NCBI GenBank assembly: GCA_032622095.1
Contig: CP136067.1
Location: 62,632,893-62,696,892 of the forward strand
Length of the DNA: 64,000 nucleotides
Reading direction: 5' to 3'
From: Siphonodentalium dalli
Taxonomy: Eukaryota; Mollusca; Scaphopoda; Gadilida; Siphonodentaliidae
This document shows positions 32,625-43,715 of this stretch, piece by piece. Numbering within the stretch: the stretch's first letter is position 1; each line of letters starts with the position of its first letter. Made by a program: the position numbers and the translations under genes. The notes beneath the pieces were generated by a model that was given only the letters and a program-made list of their open reading frames with translations, made no database searches and had not been told where the DNA came from.

Positions 32625-33330
32625 ACCGTTCAAACAGACACCAAGCATGCAGGATCTCCAAAATCTACAAAGTCATCAGCAAATCTCAAAGTCGATTCAA
32701 GGATTACGGAACTGCATGCACTGCCAGTCAAACTCAAAGTGAGCGTTTCAAATTAAATTGAAATTCCACTCCGATGAAAAAAACAACAAATAGTTGAAAT
32801 AATAATAAACAGCAGACAGACAACTAATTTAAAATCGATAAGATTTTGAGATGCTGGGTGACTCTGGACATTTGAGAGATGCAGTGTGACTTTTTGCGCG
32901 ATACCACGATCTATTCAATGAAAATGATCTATTCAGCTACACTAACGTGGCAAAATTGCATGTTGCGTTTTATCTTGGGTCTGATTTGGAGTTTGGCATT
33001 TTTTTATATCGATATCGACGTCCATTGCATATGATAGCCTCGTTTGCGTCATCGTTTTGGAACAAAGCCTTCTTGCAATGCATGCTCACCTTTTATGTGT
33101 GTGTTTTCTCGCACGACCCTTGCATTATAAGACTGTTATAGTCGTTCACTTGTTTGATAAATTATAGACGCATGGGTTGTGGGCGAACTCCGATGCCAAA
33201 CCGCTCGGTCTGACAGAGAGACCTTCCATTGGTAGACATTATACACCAGATTTTGTGCTACCCCGACAGTATTACATCGGCGGTAATTCTGAAATATGAA
33301 TTAATATTACCGATATAATTTGTGGCAATT
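32625..33330. other. Non-coding, no recognised element
   Basis: No supported feature. Confidence 0.3.
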
Positions 33331-33334
33331 GTAC

Positions 33335-33400
33335 ATACTAAATGATATATATTCACATCAAGACTGTCATGTCTTGTTGTGAATATATATCAGTTAGTAT
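33335..33400. repeat. Palindrome, ~27-bp arms
   Basis: ATACTAAATGATATATATTCACA pairs (two mismatches) with TGTGAATATATATCAGTTAGTAT; the loop contains ACTGTCATGT. No flanking duplication recognised. Confidence 0.8.
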
Positions 33401-33904
33401 ATATGCGCACATATGAATTTGATTGGATCTAAGAAGGGGAGCATCTGTTAAATAAGGAGTGGCACCCATATGGTTCGGCGAAAAAGTTATATCTATTGGC
33501 TATAAATGTAAATGTAAACAACACAGGTCGTGAATCGTTTATAAAGATGTATTTTATCGTAATATACAATCACAGGTTTGTAGAACTATTTTTGATAGCG
33601 AATTTTCCACTATTTTGTCGGTAACTGAAGAAAAATGTGAGATATGTTAGTGATCAGTGTAAATTTCGGTATGACTAAGAACCTGCAACTAAATAATTTC
33701 CATATATAGCCGTTGAGTATTATCTACGGAGCCTCGATGCGAACGACGAACAAATCTAAATGCGACGAATTATAGCCCAGCTCATCTTTTTCTGTGCCGA
33801 TGCCTCCATCTTGTCGGTAAGAATGTAATCAAAAATCAACTTCGAAGTGGAACATACAACGGGACAGGAATGATTTTCTGGGAACAGATGAGCAACAGTG
33901 TGGT

Positions 33905-34199
33905 CCTTCAACAAACATTTTGCTTTGCCGGCTGAGAAATGGTTGTAGCGATTTAAATCACGACAAAGTGAACAACTTCATTGCTGATGACCGATCTAAG
34001 GAAGATACTGAACACTTCCTGATAAACTGTCCTCTGTACTCAACCAAAGAACTGAACTGATTGGTACAATGAAATCATTTCTAATATATTCCCACAAAGC
34101 TCTTTTGATTGGTGACATCACGCTCAGTGACAACGATAATTTCGTTCTCCTTGATGCAACCTTAAAATTTATTAAATCGTCCGTAAGATTCTCGTGATT
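33905..34199 (+). pseudogene. 3' end of a LINE ORF2 (C-terminal finger region)
   Basis: The frame starting about 33923 reads LCRLRNGCSDLNHD then EDTEHFLINCPLYS, matching the pattern LR.G...N..L.......C.CG..ET.EHFLL.CP.Y of Jockey/CR1-type LINE C-termini, with the CxC pair degraded. A frameshift near 34040 leads to a second frame ending KSSVRFS and TGA at about 34199. It lies immediately before an L1-like ORF1 but belongs to a different LINE clade. Confidence 0.65.
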
Positions 34200-34223
34200 A
34201 TTCAATAAACTAAATTCAGTCAG

Positions 34224-34902
34224 TTGATTTTATTGAACGAGAAAATAAATCAACTTCCAACTAAAGAGGACCTCATCCTTTTTGAATCCAAGATGGAATC
34301 AAAATTATCGGTTTTTGAAATCAGAATAAAAGAGGACATTACAAAAGACATTGAGTTGATGCCAAAAAGGATTCAGGAAAAATCAAATGCTTTGGAAGCT
34401 GAGTTGGAAGCTGTGAAGGAGTACGTTGTTGAAAATGACCGAACAACAGATTTAGGCGAAGCTTTGGATGAAGTACTCAGCAGAATTAAAGTGCTAGAAA
34501 AAAGATCAGATAGAAGTGAGTTTCGTGTCAATGGTTTGGAACAATATTCACGTAAATTCTGTATGCGTGTTATTTGAATGGTGGGTGAAGGAGACCTAAA
34601 AAAAAAGAATTTTGTTCCATAGTGAACAAGTCACAACAAGAATTTAAACTTCTTCGCAGTGATATTTTTGCAGCCCACAGACTTCCGGTAAAAGGAAAAC
34701 AAACACGGCAAAGAGAACATGGGTCACGAGTCCCAAGGTGCCTCAAATAATTCAGAACCAAACTCAAACCATCCACCCTGTCTCGTGAAATTTCTTCAAG
34801 GAGATATCAGGAGTTCTGTTTTTAAATTCAGAAAAAATCTCAAACAACTTTCTGCAGATGGATCAGAAAAAAACAATAATGATACGGGACGACGTTACCA
34901 AT
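34224..34902 (+). pseudogene. L1-like LINE ORF1, 5' part
   Basis: ORF1 proteins are trimeric RNA-binding chaperones. Residues 1-100 of the open frame are heptad-rich and charged (coiled coil), followed by NGLEQYSRKFCMRVI, the motif opening the RRM domain in L1/Tx1-like ORF1 proteins. A frameshift or stop near 34577 interrupts it. Later frames give FAAHRLPVKGKQ-like and FRKNLKQLSADGSE segments and, just before the insertion, IRDDVTN. At 34902 the gene is broken by the fold-back element and resumes at 40028. No in-frame ATG opens the frame, so the start is lost. Confidence 0.75.
34899..34902. other. Target-site duplication CAAT, left
   Basis: CAAT at 34899-34902 and 40024-40027 flanks fold-back element 3. 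Deleting the element and one CAAT joins GTTACCAAT to TTAGATCTG in frame in ORF1. Confidence 0.75.
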
Positions 34903-37900
34903 AATAGTATGGGCTCTCATTACCCGAGGTGTCACCTGAAATGGGAATTTCAGCGACCACCATATCTATGTAGCCCAACTATTCTAATTTCGGGATCCAG
35001 TTGTTGCGGGGTCAATATAGGGCGCAAAATATGATTTTTTCACATTTTCCTCATGCTACCCAACCTTATTTTTATGCATTTATCGGGTTAGTTCCTGTGA
35101 TGTTCATCAGTCTAAGATTCTTAAGCTGTATTCAATTTATCTTTTTCTTCATTTGATATGGATGGCAGTTATGTGAGCGGTATTGAAAATGGTAAACAGT
35201 TGCCAGATAATCGATTGACGTTTGAGCTCTGACGTATTTCGCTAATCGTGAACGTATTTTGTTTCGCTGATTCAGCTAAATGTGTCTGTTTCAACTCTGT
35301 TTAACAAAAACTTATCAGATTATGTCACCATATTTATGCATTTATGTGATCCGTGGCATATCTGCTATCGGATGGCTGTATTATTGGTGCCCTATGTTGT
35401 ACGTAGTGCGAATACAGGGCAAAAACTTACCCCTCCCCCAAAATGTTATTTATTGACACATTTAACAAATAGTCGGATTCCTAATGTTATATCACATTTG
35501 TTGCTTGCTAAAAGCGATCTGAAAACAAATGTTGTATGCCTATTAGGTATATTTTCTGGATTGACTTGTTTCCATTCTTAAATTTTGGAGTGTCGGACTA
35601 AAATGGGGTCAAAATAATTTAAAGAGCGTTTTGTTTTTATCGAAAAGGATAGGTGGTGCCATTTGGCGTATGGTGATTGGTGCTAATTGAAATATTATGA
35701 CAACTGCTAAGTTTGAACCTCACGCATATATTTTAAAATTTGGATATGGTCAGTGGGTTCTTTCTGCCTACAGTTGCGATCAAAATTTAACATTGAACCC
35801 TATGGGGATTCTCGTATTTGGGACAAATGGCGCCCTTTTGTATATGATAATATGTGAATTGAAATTTCCCAAAAATACTATGTATGAAACCCCAGGTGCA
35901 ATTTAGAAAAAAAATGGATGTGATCAGATTATTCTTACTGACTACAGTTGCGATCAAAACTTTGATAGTAATATCACTAAACGGTCAGCACGTGCTACTA
36001 TATGAAGACAATACAATCGCGTCTGACCCACTGTAACTATCCATAATAAAATTCATGCAATAGTCGATATGCTTATGCTTCTGGATACAGTACTTGGCAA
36101 AAGTATGTGTATAATGGTTTGCAATGAACCCGATACCATACAGTCTGATGCATGTTGAGTCAAATGACAAGCCTATAGTTTTTTCACGATGTGGCTATAT
36201 AGTAAATTATTGTTTTATTGATACCTATTATCAACTGACTAGCGTTGAAGCCAAGTGTATATCATAAGGAGTTGCAATGTAACAAATATACTTACAAATG
36301 TCCCTCATCATCGTCATCACAGTGATCTCACATGTACCCACGCAGTGTTCCTGTGTTGTCCCTTCTATATTGTTGTTCTACATTTATATGGTGTCCATTC
36401 ACCTTTGTGTGATGTGCAAATCATTTATGACTATATAGGGTGTCCACCTGGTGAGTACTGTTCTTTATATGGTGTGCATTCATTTTTACATATTGTCCAT
36501 TAACTTTTATATGGTGTGTTTTACCTGTATATGGTGTCCGTTCACCATCAATATGATGTCATCTTTTCTCTATATGATATGCATACGTCTTTGTATGATG
36601 TGGTTCCACCTTTATATGGTGTCCATTCATCTTTATATGATTTTAAATTGTTGTCATATGGTGTGGAAATGTATTTATATGGCTTGAAAATATATTTATA
36701 TGATGCCAATTCACCATCATGATGCTATACCATATCATACAGACATATACTGAGCATATAAAATCGTATGCACATCATGTAAAGTCGTATACACATCAGA
36801 TCAAGTTCTATGTCCATCATACAAAGAACAGCGGCCATCATCATAAATGGTTACCATATACAGATAAAGGTAAATTGACACCATATAAAGGCAAATGGAC
36901 ACCATATAAAGGTAAAAACCACGTTATATATATGTAAATCCACACCATATAAAGGTAAATATACACCATAATAAAGGTGAATTGACACAATATAAGGTAA
37001 ATATACAAACAAGAAAGATGAATGAAAACTACATACAGGTGAATAGACACCATATAAAGGTGATGATTGGGAACCGTATAAAGGTAAAACACACCATGTA
37101 AATGTGAATTTAGTCCATACAAAGGAAACATCACATAATGGACACCATATACAGGTGAATTGACATCACATAAAGACATTTGCACACCTTATAAAGGTGA
37201 ATGGACATCACCTAAAAACATTTGCACACCATATAGAGGTAAATTGACTCCATATAGCGGTGAATGGGCCCTATAGAAAGGTGAATAGACACCATATAAA
37301 GACATCTGCACACAATATAAAGGTGAATGGACACCACGTGAAGACATTCGCATACCATATACAGGTAAATGACCACCATATAAAGACATTTACACACCAT
37401 ATGAAGGTTAATGGACACCATATAAAGATATTTGCACACCATAAAAAGGTGAATTGACACCATATACAGATATTTGCACATCATGTACAGGTGAATGGAC
37501 ACAGTATAAAGACATTTTCACAGCATATAAGGGTGCATGGACACCATATAAATGTGAATTAAAACCACATAAAGGTGAATGGACAACATAGAAAGGCACA
37601 TGAATACCATATAAAGGTGAATTGACACCATATATCGGTGAATTGGCCCTATAGAAAGGTGAATGGACACGATATAAAGACATATACAGACCATATAAAG
37701 GTGAATGGGCAGCATGTAAATGTGAATGGAAAACATATAAAGGTGAATGGACACCATATAAAGACATTTGCACACAACATAAAGGTGAATGGCAGCATAT
37801 AATTATGAATGGACACCATATAAAGGTGAATTGACACCACATAAAGGAACATGAATACCATATAAAGGTGAATTGACACCATATATCGGTGAATGGGCCC

Positions 37901-40023
37901 TATATAAAGGTGAATGGACACGATATAAAGACACCTGCACACAATATAAAGGTGAATGGACACCATGTAAAAACATTTACACACCATGTAACGGTAAATG
38001 GACACAATATAAAGACATGTGCAGACCATATTAAGGTTAATTGACACCATATAAAGATATTTGCACACCATATAAGACCATATATAGATGTTTGCACACC
38101 ATATACAAGTGAATGGGCAGCATATAAAGGTGAATTGACACCACATAAAGGCGAATGGACAACATAGAAAAGCGAATGAATACCATATAATTATAAAGGT
38201 GAATTGACACCATATAAAGAACAAAGCTCACCATTATAAAGGTGAATGAACACCACAAGTGGGCATGCACACATCATATAAAAGTGAATAGACACCATGT
38301 AAATATGAATGGACGACATTTCCTTACCATATAAAGGATAATGAATGCCATATAAATGTGTATGGACACCATATAAAGATGAATGGACACCACATAACGA
38401 CATATGTACATCATAAAGAGGTGAATGAATGCTATATACAGTTGAATGGACACCATATAAAGGTGGAAGGATATTATGGACGACAACCCCATGAGACAGC
38501 TATTGACTTCCATATAGAACAATACTCTCCTGATGTATGTGTGATAGACTCTTGACAGCGATGATGACGGAGTATAATTTACCAGTGTATTTGTCACATT
38601 ACAATTCGTTATGATCTACAATTTGGCTCCAATCACTAGTCTGTTACTAACACGTATAAACAAAACACTATAGTCACATTGTGAAACTGGTGATCATTTT
38701 TCATTTGACTCAACAGAATTATGCAACAGACTGCAGGCTGCATATTAGCAGTGGCATTACAAAGCAGTGTGCACATACTTTTGTCAAGTACTGTGTCTAG
38801 AAGCATAACTATATCGACTATATTGTATTACTAGTAATTAGATTACTGATTGTTTCGGTGAATGTCTCATCCTCCTATAGTAGCACTTTGTGGCCGTATA
38901 TATAGCGATGTTACTATCAACGTTCGAGTAAAATAGCACAATATTCTCCATAGGGTTTCTATGTCAAATTTTGATAAAAACGGTAGCCAGTGAGAATAGT
39001 CTAGTCACATAACCTTTTCCTCAAGCTGGGCCTGAATTTCATACATAGTATGTTTGAGAAATTTCAATTCATATAATCATACGCAAAATGGTGCCATTTA
39101 TCCAAAAATACAAGAATCTCCATAGAGTTCAATGTTAAATTTTGATCGCAACTGTAGCCAGTAAGAACCCACTGATCATATCCAAATTTTCAGATATATC
39201 TTTGAGGTTCATACCTAGCAGTTTTTTTTACAACATTTCAAATCGCACCGATCATAATACGCCAAATGGCACCATCTATCATTTTGGTGGAAAAAAACGA
39301 AACGCTCTTTAAATTATGTTGACCCCATTTTAGGCCGACACTCCAAAATTCAAGAATGGTGACAACTCATCCTGAAAATAGACCTACTAAGCATACAAAT
39401 CTGTTTTAAGATAGCTTTTAGCAAGCAAACATGTGATATGAAGTAAGAAATTTGACTATTTGTCAAACGTGTCACTAAATATAGTTTTGGGGGAGGGGTA
39501 AGTTTGTGCCCTGTATTTGAGCTGCGTACGCTACAACGCCATAACATGATAACCATCCAATTTCAGATATGCCACGGATGACAAAAATATATACATATGG
39601 TGACAACATCCGACAAGTTTTTGTTAAACAGAGTTGAAACAGACACATTAAGCTGAATCAGCGAAAAAAAATACGTTCACGATTAGCAAAATACGTCACA
39701 GCTCAAACGTCAATCGATTATCTTGCAACTTTTTACCATTTTCAATACCGCTCACATAACTGCCATCCATATCAAATGAAGAAAAAGATAAATTGAATAC
39801 AGCTTAAGAATCTTAGACTGATGAACATCACAGGAACTAACCCGAAAAATGCATAAAAATAAGGCTGGGTAGCATGAAAATGTGAAAAAATCATATTTTG
39901 CGTCCTATATTGACCCCGCAACAACCGGATTCCGAAATTAGAATAGTTGGGCTACATAGATATGGTGGTCGCTGAAATTCCCATTTCAGGTGACACCTCG
40001 GGTAATGAGAGCCCATACTATGA
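34903..40023. mobile_element. Fold-back element 3: ~1.1 kb inverted arms with a 21-bp minisatellite core
   Basis: The ends read AATAGTATGGGCTCTCATTA on the left and, reverse-complemented, TCATAGTATGGGCTCTCATT on the right. The arms (34903 to about 35975; about 38890-40023) are roughly 85 percent identical by eye throughout, and each holds partial ~170-bp internal duplications (for example CTACAGTTGCGATCAAAA at about 35772 and 35942). Between the arms are unique sequence, a 2.2-kb tandem array, and unique sequence. No transposase. A 4-bp CAAT duplication flanks it. Long arms and a short duplication recall Foldback-type or non-autonomous Polinton-like elements, but there is no diagnostic gene. 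Confidence 0.85.
36255..38480. repeat. 21-bp minisatellite that reverses orientation
   Basis: Two main unit types alternate: CCATATAAAGGTGAATGGAC (plus one base) and CCATATAAAGACATTTGCAC (plus one base). From about 36720 to 38480 they run in this orientation. From 36255 to about 36715 the complement (TATATGGTGTCCATTCACC) runs instead, with the switch at a CATCATGATG palindrome (about 36714-36723). Because 21 is a multiple of three, long frames stay open and encode IHLYMVS-type heptapeptide repeats; they are not genes. Confidence 0.92.
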
Positions 40024-40027
40024 CAAT

Positions 40028-40164
40028 TTAGATCTGATGGACATCAAATTCGCATATCACCGACATGGATACATATGGGCAAAATTAAACGACGATCGTA
40101 CAAGAATAAAATTTGACATTCGTGACAATATCGACGAAGTGATAAAGAAATCTCTGAAATATTA
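40028..40164 (+). pseudogene. L1-like LINE ORF1, 3' part
   Basis: Continues ORF1 after the fold-back: LDLMDIKFAYHRHGYIWAK and DRTRIKFDIRDNIDEV, then stop TAG at 40162-40164. This matches the C-terminal domain of L1-like ORF1 proteins, where an aromatic/Lys strand is followed by IKFDI. Confidence 0.7.
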
Positions 40165-40745
40165 GAATGCCACTAGATCAAAGAAATGAACAAATATAAA
40201 GAGTAACAGCAAAATATTACTGTTAATGTTTTTGTGATGTCTTGTGGCTATTTTTCTTTCCTTCTTATTTTTTTTTTACCAGGTCCGTCACACCCTGAAC
40301 TTTATCTGTTGTGTTGACTTTGATTTGTTATGGATGAATTCGGCAATACTACAGTAAACATAGATTTTTATTGATTTTATGAACAGCTATTTTGAGGCCG
40401 TATAAATGGAATCTCAAGAAAAAAAGATTGTAACCTTTTGTTTTGCGTCTTTTGGGCTATGTTTATTGAATGTATGAAATGGCATATGGTCCTATTTCAT
40501 ACAATATATTACAACTTGATTTAACTGGTATAAAAGTCAATAGGCTTGTAAATAGATCTACTTCCATGAGTATGATCTTAGAAATAAGATTTTTTAAATG
40601 CAGACAAAACTTTTAATTTTCTCTTCTCTATCTATTCTTTCTATCCTGTAAATCAACAAAACTTACTTGCAATAAAACAATAATGGTATGTAATTTCTAT
40701 AATCAGTCTATTTTCAACCCTGTTGTCTATTCATTATATGGCATG
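40165..40745 (+). other. ORF1-ORF2 spacer of the L1-like element
   Basis: AT-rich, no frame of note. Length and position fit the inter-ORF region; it contains a polypyrimidine stretch at about 40250-40280. Confidence 0.5.
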
Positions 40746-40761
40746 AATTAGTGTCTTATCC

Positions 40762-41463
40762 GTGAACTGTAGTGATTTGGGGGATCGTCAGAAGCGTAAA
40801 GATGTCTTTCAATATATTAAAGAGAAAATATATGATATTTACTGTCTACAAGATGTTCATTATAGTAAAGAACAATGGGAAAGTATTGAAATAGAATGCG
40901 GAAACAATGTTATTTTTAGCTCATACAACACATCTTCAAGAGGAGTGGCTATTCTGTTTATGAATTCATTTCCTATGAAAATAAAAACTGTAAAACGAGA
41001 TAAAGATGGTAATTTTCTTGGAATATGCATGGATGTAGATGGGCAGCCTCTTAACTTCATTAGCATATATGGACCAAATACGGATGAACCAAACTTTTAC
41101 GATACCTTGAAAGGATACATAACTGATAACGACGAATGCCATACAATTTTATGTGGAGATTTTAACATTGTTTTAGACCCGGAGAAAGATTGTCAAAACT
41201 ACCTTCATATTAATAACTCAAAAGCAAGTGAAAAACTGTTAGAAACAATGGAGGAAACAATATTAAAAGACACATGGAGAATAAATAACCCAAATATAAA
41301 TAGATACACTTGGCGAACAGAAAAAACATTGAAACAAGCTCGTCTTGACTATCTTCTGATTTCAGAACACACTATGACTTTCTTAGAATCCGCAAAAATA
41401 GAGGCAGCCTATCGTACTGACCGTTCAATCACTACTTTGAAGCTTAAGTTTAAAGATATATAA
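40762..41463 (+). pseudogene. L1-like ORF2, apurinic endonuclease domain
   Basis: The 233-residue frame starts at a VNCSDLGDRQKRKDV segment. Conserved APE motifs follow: CLQDVHY (D31 where L1 usually has Glu), FSSYNTSSRGVAILF, ISIYGPN, GDFN (D133, N135), TWRTEKTLKQARLDYLLIS (D196) and YRTDRSI, where the catalytic SDH triad is T-D-R: His is replaced by Arg at residue 221. The nuclease is therefore probably inactive. No in-frame ATG precedes the first motif; ATG at 40743 is in another frame and meets TAG two codons on. The type is the L1-like family common in bivalves and gastropods. TAA at 41461-41463 cuts the frame before the reverse transcriptase. Confidence 0.85.
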
Positions 41464-41628
41464 CACGGTACAGGATGCTGGAAATTTATTAACTCACTTT
41501 TGAAAAATGTAGAATTTGTCTAGGTAGTAAATAAAACAATGATGATTCGATCAAGGGCAAAATGGACAGCAGAGGGAGAAAAACCAAGCAAATATTTTTT
41601 TAATCTTGAAAAGAAAAACTACGTAAAT
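41464..41628 (+). pseudogene. L1-like ORF2 linker, frameshifted
   Basis: Frames read GTGCWKFINSLLKNVEFV and IRSRAKWTAEGEKPSKYF then FNLEKKNYVN, matching the conserved linker W.FN.SLL and RSRAKW.EEGEK..KYF.NLE between endonuclease and reverse transcriptase of L1-like ORF2. Broken at 41628 by the MITE. Confidence 0.75.
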
Positions 41629-42141
41629 TGGCTGCGGACACACGTACCACAGTAGCGATGGCATAGTAGGTGTGACAATTAATTATGGTAGAGTTTGGTG
41701 ACAATTGGTCAACATAATTTATATGCCATAGGGAGTCGTGTCGCGCGCCGCATACTCGCACAATGAGTCGACTGACCAATTAACCCATTGAGTTTCACCA
41801 AGGTTGATCTCTACTCATTACGTTTAGCCACATTGTATTCTCTACGATACATAAAATTGCACGACCGATCGTCCAGAATTGTCTTGTGTGTTAGCATTAA
41901 ACATATAACATTGCGTGTTGAGTAACGATCAACAGCGACAAGACATTCGGTTTGATAAATCATTGAGATGTCGATCTCGACGCTGATAGAGCTTGGAAAA
42001 GACTCATTGTGTGAATGTGCGGCGGGCGACATGTCTCGCTATGGCACAGGACTATGACGACCAATTGTCACCAAAATTGCATCATAATTAATTGTCACAC
42101 CAACTATGCCATCGCTACTGTGATACGTGTGTCCGCGGCCA
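41629..42141. mobile_element. 513-bp MITE inserted in L1-like ORF2
   Basis: Left end TGGCTGCGGACACACGTACC; right end reverse-complemented TGGCCGCGGACACACGTATC. Similarity continues inward for at least 80 bp (GTAGCGATGGCATAGT, GGTGTGACAATTAATTATG). AT flanks both sides (41627-41628, 42142-42143). Removing element plus one AT joins ...AACTACGTAAAT to AAATCTCTATC, restoring N-Y-V-N-K-S-L. The interior carries GTCGCGCGCCGCATAC and AATGAGTCGACTG and has no ORF. A 2-bp AT duplication is unusual; superfamily unassigned. Confidence 0.82.
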
Positions 42142-42143
42142 AT

Positions 42144-42696
42144 AAATCTCTATCTCATATTGAAACAGAAGATGGTAAAATTCCAGAACAAAAAGACAAT
42201 ATGTCTGAAGTTGCAAGGTTCTATGAAGATCTCTATAGTGAAAAATCAAATAAATTGAATGCAGAAATAGAAACATTCCGTATGTAAATGACTCACAGCA
42301 AGACTATTTCCAAGAAAAAAAAGGCTTACAGACCAACAATCCTCACTTTTAGAAGGACATATATCTCAAAATGAAGCTCTGTCCTACTTGAAAAAAATGA
42401 ACAAAAATAAAAGTCCTGCGCCTGAAGGTTTTTCTGAGGAATAAAATTGGAACTTTTGTTTTAGTAAATTCACTGAATTTTGGGCTAACCAGAGGTGAAC
42501 TCTCAGCCACACAAAAACATGGCGTTGTTACGCTTATTCCAAAGGATGAAAAACCAAGACAATTCATAAAACAATTGGGGACCCATCGCGTTACTAAATG
42601 TACCATATAAAATCTTAACTGGTGTGTTGTCAGAACGATTAAACAGTTTCTTCCTGAAATAATTAGTGAAGACCAGAAAGGATTCATCAAAGGTAG
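42144..42696 (+). pseudogene. L1-like ORF2, reverse transcriptase N-terminal part
   Basis: Starts KSLSHIETEDGKIPEQKDNM and ARFYEDLYSEKSN, then in shifted frames LTDQQSSLLEGHIS, EALSYLKKMNKNKSPAPEGF (normally KSPGxDGF), GVVTLIPKDEKPRQFIKN and PIALLNVPYKILTGVLSERL, ending EDQKGFIKG. These are reverse transcriptase blocks 0-2. Several frameshifts and stops are present. Interrupted at 42696 by the solo LTR, before the catalytic YADD block. Confidence 0.8.
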
Positions 42697-43567
42697 TGTA
42701 ACGTAGAGGGGTCGTTACACTCAAATGTTATATGCCTGCTTGACCGCCTGTGTAATGGTAGAGTGCCGCTCACTACTAAGTAATGGTAGTGCTGGTAATC
42801 TTTGAATCCGGTACCAGAAATCCCTTGAAGTTGAATCCCTCTATTTATGTTGGCAGGCTCTATTATGTATTGTCAAGTATTAAATCCTTCCCATGATGTC
42901 CAATATGAGATACAATCTGAGGTTTAATCAAGTCAATAATTTATTGCCATAAGATACCACATTAATATGTCATTATGGAATATTGTCAAAGTCCAGCGAT
43001 TGACGTTTAAAAGTATCCCGAAAATAGGCAATAAATTAGCCGTAGTAACCATAAACATTCGTTAGTTATAAAGTCAGATAACTCTATATATAACCAAAAG
43101 TTTGCTCTCTCTTTAATAAATCATATCTCCCCAATATGCGCAATCAAACTACCTCAGAAGTCGATTCCGATAACCTTCAACCAAGTTTACAAATTCTCTC
43201 AGTGATAAATACCCAATTCTATTCAAATTATGTTTAGGCGGACCCTTTTATACCCGAGCCAGTTGGAACGACCAATCGGGTCGGGTCGGGTCGGGTCGCA
43301 AAATGGCCGACGTAAAAACAATCGCTGGATTTACCATTAAAATACATGAAAATACACAATAATAACGAATTGATTCAAATTGGAAAGACATCAATTGGGA
43401 GTGGTATAATGGAGTTAACAGGAAAGAGTAAATAAAAGGGTACTTTTGAGCCAGAAAATGCGATACTTTTGGAAAATAAGAGTGAGAAAAAGATCGAAAC
43501 TGAAAGTAGTGCAAAGCCGCACTTAAATTTGGATCACTCAGCGAACATAAAAGGTAACTCCGTTACA
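42697..43567. mobile_element. Solo LTR (871 bp) in L1-like ORF2
   Basis: Starts TGTAACG and ends CGTTACA, giving the TG...CA termini of LTR retroelements, and is flanked by an exact 4-bp duplication GTAG (42693-42696, 43568-43571). Deleting it with one GTAG restores AAA-GGT-AGA-TAT-ATT-GGA (K-G-R-Y-I-G), the canonical next block of the LINE. No gag or pol is present, so the internal region was lost by LTR-LTR recombination. It contains TTTAATAAATCA near 43110 and TTTTATACCCG near 43245 as possible processing and promoter signals, and a hairpin GTGTAACG...CGTTACAC at the 5' edge. Termini and duplication size fit Ty3/Gypsy-type elements, but no coding evidence is available. Confidence 0.8.
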
Positions 43568-43625
43568 GTAGATATATTGGAGAGAATATTCGGCTTATTT
43601 CAGATATAATATATGCAAGCAGAAA
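43568..43625 (+). pseudogene. L1-like ORF2, last recognisable reverse transcriptase block
   Basis: RYIGENIRLISDIIYASRN continues directly from KGFIKG across the solo LTR. Homology stops near 43625, where palindromic sequence begins, so the catalytic core and 3' end of the LINE are missing. Confidence 0.75.
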
Positions 43626-43639
43626 TATGAATATGGCAG

Positions 43640-43715
43640 TGGCTATTCGCCACCAGGGTGACGAATAGTCATATAACATAGAAATCGCTATTCGCCACCC
43701 GGGTGGCGAATAGCG
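43640..43715. repeat. Two tandem GC-rich palindromes
   Basis: The second (43686-43715) is a perfect 30-bp palindrome centred on CCACCCGGGTGG. The first (about 43640-43669) is the same sequence with mismatches (GGCTATTCGCCACCAGGGTG). The half-site GGTGGCGAATA also occurs in most units of the satellite that starts at about 43960. Confidence 0.9.

Noticed and set aside
33905-34902. Treating the LINE C-terminal relic and the following ORF1 as one element
   Set aside because: The C-terminal finger type belongs to Jockey/CR1-like LINEs while the ORF1 coiled coil and EQYSRKFCMRV motif belong to an L1-like element; adjacency is coincidental or reflects a nested insertion.
36255-38480. CRISPR-like appearance of short regularly spaced repeats
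   Set aside because: Units are contiguous with no unique spacers, switch orientation, and the genome is eukaryotic.
37408-38597. Long overlapping frames of 65-191 codons on the minus strand
   Set aside because: They are products of a 21-bp (seven-codon) tandem repeat that keeps several frames open; the proteins are heptad repeats with no start context or domain.
34903-40023. Calling the fold-back a Polinton/Maverick
   Set aside because: Long inverted ends fit, but there is no polymerase, integrase, ATPase or capsid-like gene, and the best-supported target duplication is 4 bp rather than 6.
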